A stretch of 35,272 nt of DNA, from contig JAPPCZ010000077.1 in assembly GCA_028824685.1 (NCBI GenBank), positions 1 to 35,272 of the forward strand. Direction: 5' to 3'. Numbering within the stretch: the first letter of the stretch is position 1; every line of letters begins with the position of its first letter. The notes under the pieces were generated by a model, which did not search any database, had not been told where the DNA came from, and saw only the letters and a program-made list of their open reading frames with translations. Position numbers and translations under genes: made by a program. This DNA is from Candidatus Poribacteria bacterium (GTDB lineage: Bacteria > Poribacteria > WGA-4E > WGA-3G). Positions 32,344-35,272 of the stretch are shown piece by piece.

Positions 32344-33294
32344 ATGGCAAATCAAACCTTACCAACTATTCCTCGCCGCCGTTTAGGTAGAACTGAATTA
32401 AGCATACCCGTCGTTCCGTTCGGCACACAAGGTTTCGGTAACAATTTCGGTTTTGTTTCAGATGAAGATGCTATTGCACTGATTAAGCACTCAATCTCTA
32501 TCGGTGTAAATCACTTTGATTGTGCGCGCTGTTATGGTGATTCTCTTCGCAAACTCGGTTTAGCAATGAAGGAGATTCCCCGTGAAGATGTCATTATTAC
32601 TGCTCGGCTCTGCTGCCATTCTGCAGCAGAGTGGGGTGGATATGGACAGGGTAGACCCGATTATTCCGCTGACCGCACAATTAGGGACCTTGAAAATCAA
32701 CTGGAAATTCTGAATGTTGACTACCTGGATGGGATGCTCATACACGACCCAATAGAAATTGACCCTACCCTTGAAAAAGGTGGCACACTTGAAGGATTAC
32801 TTAAGTGTAAAGAGCGCGGACTTGTTAGATTTGTCGGATACGGCATGCGCCAGCATGATTTTCATCTCAAAGCCATTGCGACAGGTGATGTTGACCTACT
32901 CTTATGCTTCAATGACTATAACCTTGTCCGACAAACTGTACAGGATACAATTCTCCCCGCCGCTGCTGAAGCGGATGTCGGTGTGATGAATGGTTGGTCT
33001 ATCCTTCGTGGTATCCTCACAGGTGTTGATCTTGATGCTGAAATTGAACGGGGACGTTGGAAAAAGGAAGGTGATGTTGCCGCATCATACCCAATTTGGG
33101 AATGGTGTGTTGAAGAAGGAATAAGTATACTTCAATTGGCGCTTCAGTTCTGTCTGAAAGAAGAACGGATACAAGGCAATAACATCGGTAGCCTCAATGT
33201 TGAGCAGCTTGAGGCAAACGTCATTGCTGCCAGTACGCCGTTACCGGATGAAGTGTGGGAAAAATACGAAGAAAAGTTCGGGTCAAAGAATTAA
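32344..33294 (+). CDS. Aldo/keto reductase
   Basis: The 316-residue product is a TIM-barrel NAD(P)H-dependent reductase. Seen: RRRLGRTELSIPVVPFGTQGFG at the start, HFDCARCYGDS with the catalytic Asp and Tyr, LIHDP with the conserved His, FVGYG, and QLALQFCLKEERI near the end. The position of the usual catalytic Lys (IxTK) reads IITARL, an Arg. The start is the ATG after AGGAG at 32332-32336; ten further upstream codons are open but lie before this site. The 3' end overlaps mutY by 12 bp, tail to tail. The substrate is unknown, and the Arg substitution may mean altered or lost redox activity. Confidence 0.8.
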   Translation: MANQTLPTIPRRRLGRTELSIPVVPFGTQGFGNNFGFVSDEDAIALIKHSISIGVNHFDCARCYGDSLRKLGLAMKEIPREDVIITARLCCHSAAEWGGYGQGRPDYSADRTIRDLENQLEILNVDYLDGMLIHDPIEIDPTLEKGGTLEGLLKCKERGLVRFVGYGMRQHDFHLKAIATGDVDLLLCFNDYNLVRQTVQDTILPAAAEADVGVMNGWSILRGILTGVDLDAEIERGRWKKEGDVAASYPIWEWCVEEGISILQLALQFCLKEERIQGNNIGSLNVEQLEANVIAASTPLPDEVWEKYEEKFGSKN

Positions 33295-34365
33295 TTTATC
33301 TAAAAATTTGTGGGTTGCACGCGGAAGCGGGTAATCTTGCAGCGCAGTTAGTTTTACCCACTTTGAATTTATCGGCCCGTTCAAAACGACCTCACCCGTC
33401 TGATATTCGCATTCAAAAACATCCACGACTATTTTGAAATGGGTGAACGCGTGTCTGACGCGGGTGAGGTATTTTAAATTGGTGACAGTAAGATTGACAA
33501 CATTTGTGATATGACGGATACAGGCATCTTCTGCAGTTTCGTTTTCATCAATCTGTCCATTAGGAAATTCCCAGAGTCCACCGAGTAAACCGTTAAGCGG
33601 TCGCTGGACGATTAAGACTTTTGATGCTTTGTAGATAACACCTGCAGCGATATGATGCTCTGGTATCGGTTTCGTTTTACGTCTATGTGGAAATTCATCT
33701 TGACGGGATGTGTGGAATGCCTCACAAAACTGGTTCACAGGACAAATAAGACAAGTTGGTGACTGCGGACGGCAGACAGTTGCTCCCAATTCCATCATCG
33801 CTTGATTAAATAGTCCGGGTTCATCCTGATCTAAAAGATCGTCCGCTTTTTGTTGAAAGTGTTTCGCTGATGAAGCCTCGTTGATAGGCGCATCTATCAG
33901 GTAAAGACGTGCTAACACACGTTTAATGTTACCGTCAACTGCGGCATAAGGTTTATTAAAAGCAATGCTATGCACCGCTGCGGCACTGTAATCCCCTACC
34001 CCTGGCAATTTCCTAAAAGTAGCATAGTCCTTTGGTATTTCCCCATCTAACTCCTTCATAATAAACTGTGCTGCTTTATGTAAATTCCGTGCTCGTGCAT
34101 AGTATCCTAATCCTTCCCATACCTTCAGCACATCTTGTAGTGGCGCAGCTGCAAGTTGATTAACATCTGGAAACCGTTCTATGAATCTTTCATAGTAGTC
34201 CACAACTTTTTTGACTTGTGTTTGCTGAAGCATCACTTCCGAAACCCAAATCTGATAGGGATCATTAATCCCTCGCCACGGCATTTTCCGATGATACCTT
34301 TTGAACCATGTCAGCAATGCATCACGGAATTCTTGTTGGGATTCATCTATCTGTTTTTTAATCAT
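33283..34365 (-). CDS. mutY: A/G-specific adenine glycosylase
   Basis: MutY removes adenine mispaired with 8-oxoguanine. The 360-residue product carries catalytic E43 (SEVMLQQTQV), D144 (VDGNIKRVLAR), the helix-hairpin-helix LPGVGDYSAAAV at 120-131, the iron-sulfur cluster cysteines C198, C205, C208 and C214 with spacing 6-2-5, and a Nudix-like C-terminal domain (about 235-360) used to recognise 8-oxoguanine (GGLWEFPNGQ, HAFTHF). Length is normal. It converges with the aldo/keto reductase (12-bp overlap). The FGE-fold gene upstream on the same strand is 43 bp away. No strong Shine-Dalgarno is seen. Confidence 0.95.
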   Translation of the reverse strand: MIKKQIDESQQEFRDALLTWFKRYHRKMPWRGINDPYQIWVSEVMLQQTQVKKVVDYYERFIERFPDVNQLAAAPLQDVLKVWEGLGYYARARNLHKAAQFIMKELDGEIPKDYATFRKLPGVGDYSAAAVHSIAFNKPYAAVDGNIKRVLARLYLIDAPINEASSAKHFQQKADDLLDQDEPGLFNQAMMELGATVCRPQSPTCLICPVNQFCEAFHTSRQDEFPHRRKTKPIPEHHIAAGVIYKASKVLIVQRPLNGLLGGLWEFPNGQIDENETAEDACIRHITNVVNLTVTNLKYLTRVRHAFTHFKIVVDVFECEYQTGEVVLNGPINSKWVKLTALQDYPLPRATHKFLDKLIL

Positions 34366-34408
34366 AACTATGAAATATCTCGCGTGATCTCTTCAACATT
34401 TATTTTAA

Positions 34409-35128
34409 CTACATATCTATTGCAACCCGAAACCCAACATTATGAACTGCACGAATCGGTTCGTACGCAGCACGATTCGCACAACGCGCAGCAAACTCGC
34501 CGCGCGGTAACCATGAACCGCCGCGAATTACCTTGCGTCTACCTTCAACTGCACCCATCGGATTATCCGCAGGCGAGTATTTATATGTTTCGGCATGAAA
34601 CCAATCGCTGCACCAATCGTAAGCATTTCCTGCCATATCATAGCATCCAAAAGGACTGATACCCTCTGGATAACTACCAACTGGAGCCAACTTTTTAAGT
34701 TGCGATTCCGATGTGTTTGCTCTGCTTGCATCCCATACATTTCCCCACGGATATTCTCTGCCATCGGTGCCGCGCGCAGCTTTTTCCCATTCAGCCTCTG
34801 TCGGCAGACGATATTCCTCTCCTATTTCTTTGCCAAGCCATTCTAAAAAAATGGTCGCATCATACCAGCTTACACCGACAACCGGATAATCTTTCCCATT
34901 GAAACGCTCATCCCCCCAATACATAGGTGGTCTATATCCTGTTGCCTTGACAAATTGCGCGTACTGCACATTTGTAACGTGATAGATTCCAATGGCATAA
35001 GCATCTAATGTGACGCTGCGTTGTGGTTCCTCTGGGTCGGTCTTTCGCATTCCTGTTGGATAAGTTCCCATTGTAAACGGACCGGCAGGGATTTGGACTA
35101 AAGGGTAGTTGAGAAGTTCTATGTGCAT
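34409..35128 (-). CDS. Formylglycine-generating-enzyme-fold protein without catalytic cysteines
   Basis: The product (239 residues from the Met chosen) is an FGE-sulfatase/SUMF1-like domain protein: IPAGPFTMGTYP at the start, VTNVQYAQFV, YPVVGVSWYDATIFLEWLG, RLPTEAEWEKAARG, YPWGN, DMAGNAYDWCSDWF, IRGGSW and RxxNVGFRVA at the end. In active FGE two cysteines follow the GGS motif; here the segment is IRGGSWLPRGEFAARCANR, with Pro and Ala at those places and only one Cys, at a different place. It therefore probably does not make formylglycine; related proteins serve as sugar- or ligand-binding or other oxygenase-like proteins. A longer frame begins with GTG at 35254, but its first 42 codons run over a palindromic repeat. 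The start at 35128 lacks a clear ribosome binding site. Confidence 0.8.
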   Translation of the reverse strand: MHIELLNYPLVQIPAGPFTMGTYPTGMRKTDPEEPQRSVTLDAYAIGIYHVTNVQYAQFVKATGYRPPMYWGDERFNGKDYPVVGVSWYDATIFLEWLGKEIGEEYRLPTEAEWEKAARGTDGREYPWGNVWDASRANTSESQLKKLAPVGSYPEGISPFGCYDMAGNAYDWCSDWFHAETYKYSPADNPMGAVEGRRKVIRGGSWLPRGEFAARCANRAAYEPIRAVHNVGFRVAIDM

Positions 35129-35192
35129 GTTGTGCGTAGAGATTAAAGTCGGTGAATTATTTGTCTTACAACCTATCTCATAAATAGTTGGA

Positions 35193-35246
35193 GGGCTTTG
35201 AAAGCCCGATTTCAAAGCCCTGTAGGAGCGATCTCCGAATCGCGAC
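35193..35246. repeat. Palindromic repeat: 11-bp hairpin plus GTAGGAGCGAT unit
   Basis: GGGCTTTGAAA at 35193-35203 pairs perfectly with TTTCAAAGCCC at 35210-35220 around GCCCGA. GTAGGAGCGATCTCCGAATCG follows, in which GCGAT pairs with ATCGC. Fragments of the same unit occur near 10129-10146. It lies just upstream of the FGE-fold gene. Confidence 0.55.
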
Positions 35247-35272
35247 GAAACCACTAATAGTCGGGAATCGGA

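Noticed and set aside
35129..35254. Extra 42 N-terminal residues of the FGE-fold protein
   Set aside because: They are encoded by a palindromic repeat and start with GTG; the conserved domain begins shortly after the Met at 35128.

Overview
The window is a 35 kb piece of a bacterial chromosome with moderate GC, AT-rich intergenic stretches and many palindromic interspersed repeats. The best guess for the source is a member of Candidatus Poribacteria or a close uncultivated relative. This is an inference from recurring features: large exported proteins with lamin-tail and FlgD-like ends containing NPFNPETWIPY, a second tail type TTWGxLKE, a sulfatase next to an acid-sugar dehydratase, a DUF1080 protein, and GTAGGTCGGGT-type palindromes between genes. 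No rRNA, tRNA, CRISPR array or intact transposase gene was seen.

Left part (1-5131). A structured leader with a base-paired ribosome binding site precedes three genes for exported coiled-coil proteins (307-2968). Two stem-loops with identical loops and different stems separate the second and third genes, and a strong terminator closes the unit. Then come about 2 kb without genes. They hold a 12-module repeat array bounded by inverted repeats, a MITE-like element with 16-bp ends and a 6-bp target duplication, further palindromes, and an AT-rich block with three promoter-like sequences and a possible small RNA. This block leads into a 1433-residue secreted protein with three lamin-tail-like domains (5132-9433).

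Middle part (9434-22401). A minus-strand group encodes a threonine synthase-like enzyme, a small exported protein that shares its C-terminal tail with the 1433-residue protein, and two paralogous HAF-repeat exported proteins, one of them internally duplicated. A plus-strand alpha/beta hydrolase follows. It converges on a minus-strand series: sulfatase, enolase-superfamily sugar-acid dehydratase and lysA. The sulfatase and dehydratase genes are 2 bp apart and probably translated together, which suggests breakdown of sulfated polysaccharide.

Right part (22402-35272). A P-loop kinase-like gene diverges from a HicB-like/RelE-like toxin-antitoxin pair that has a perfect consensus promoter. Next come dusB, dapF and dapA, so together with lysA the window holds three lysine/diaminopimelate genes. 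They are followed by a two-repeat lipoprotein, a thiamine-diphosphate 2-keto acid decarboxylase, a DUF1080 protein, another lipoprotein, a Uma2-type nuclease, an aldo/keto reductase, mutY on the minus strand overlapping the reductase by 12 bp, and a formylglycine-generating-enzyme-fold protein lacking the catalytic cysteines.

The most interesting unexplained items are the structured leader at 1-306, the covarying twin stem-loops at 2325-2424, the promoter-dense block with the candidate RNA at 4478-4995, the TTWGxLKE tail, and the nested palindromic repeats.
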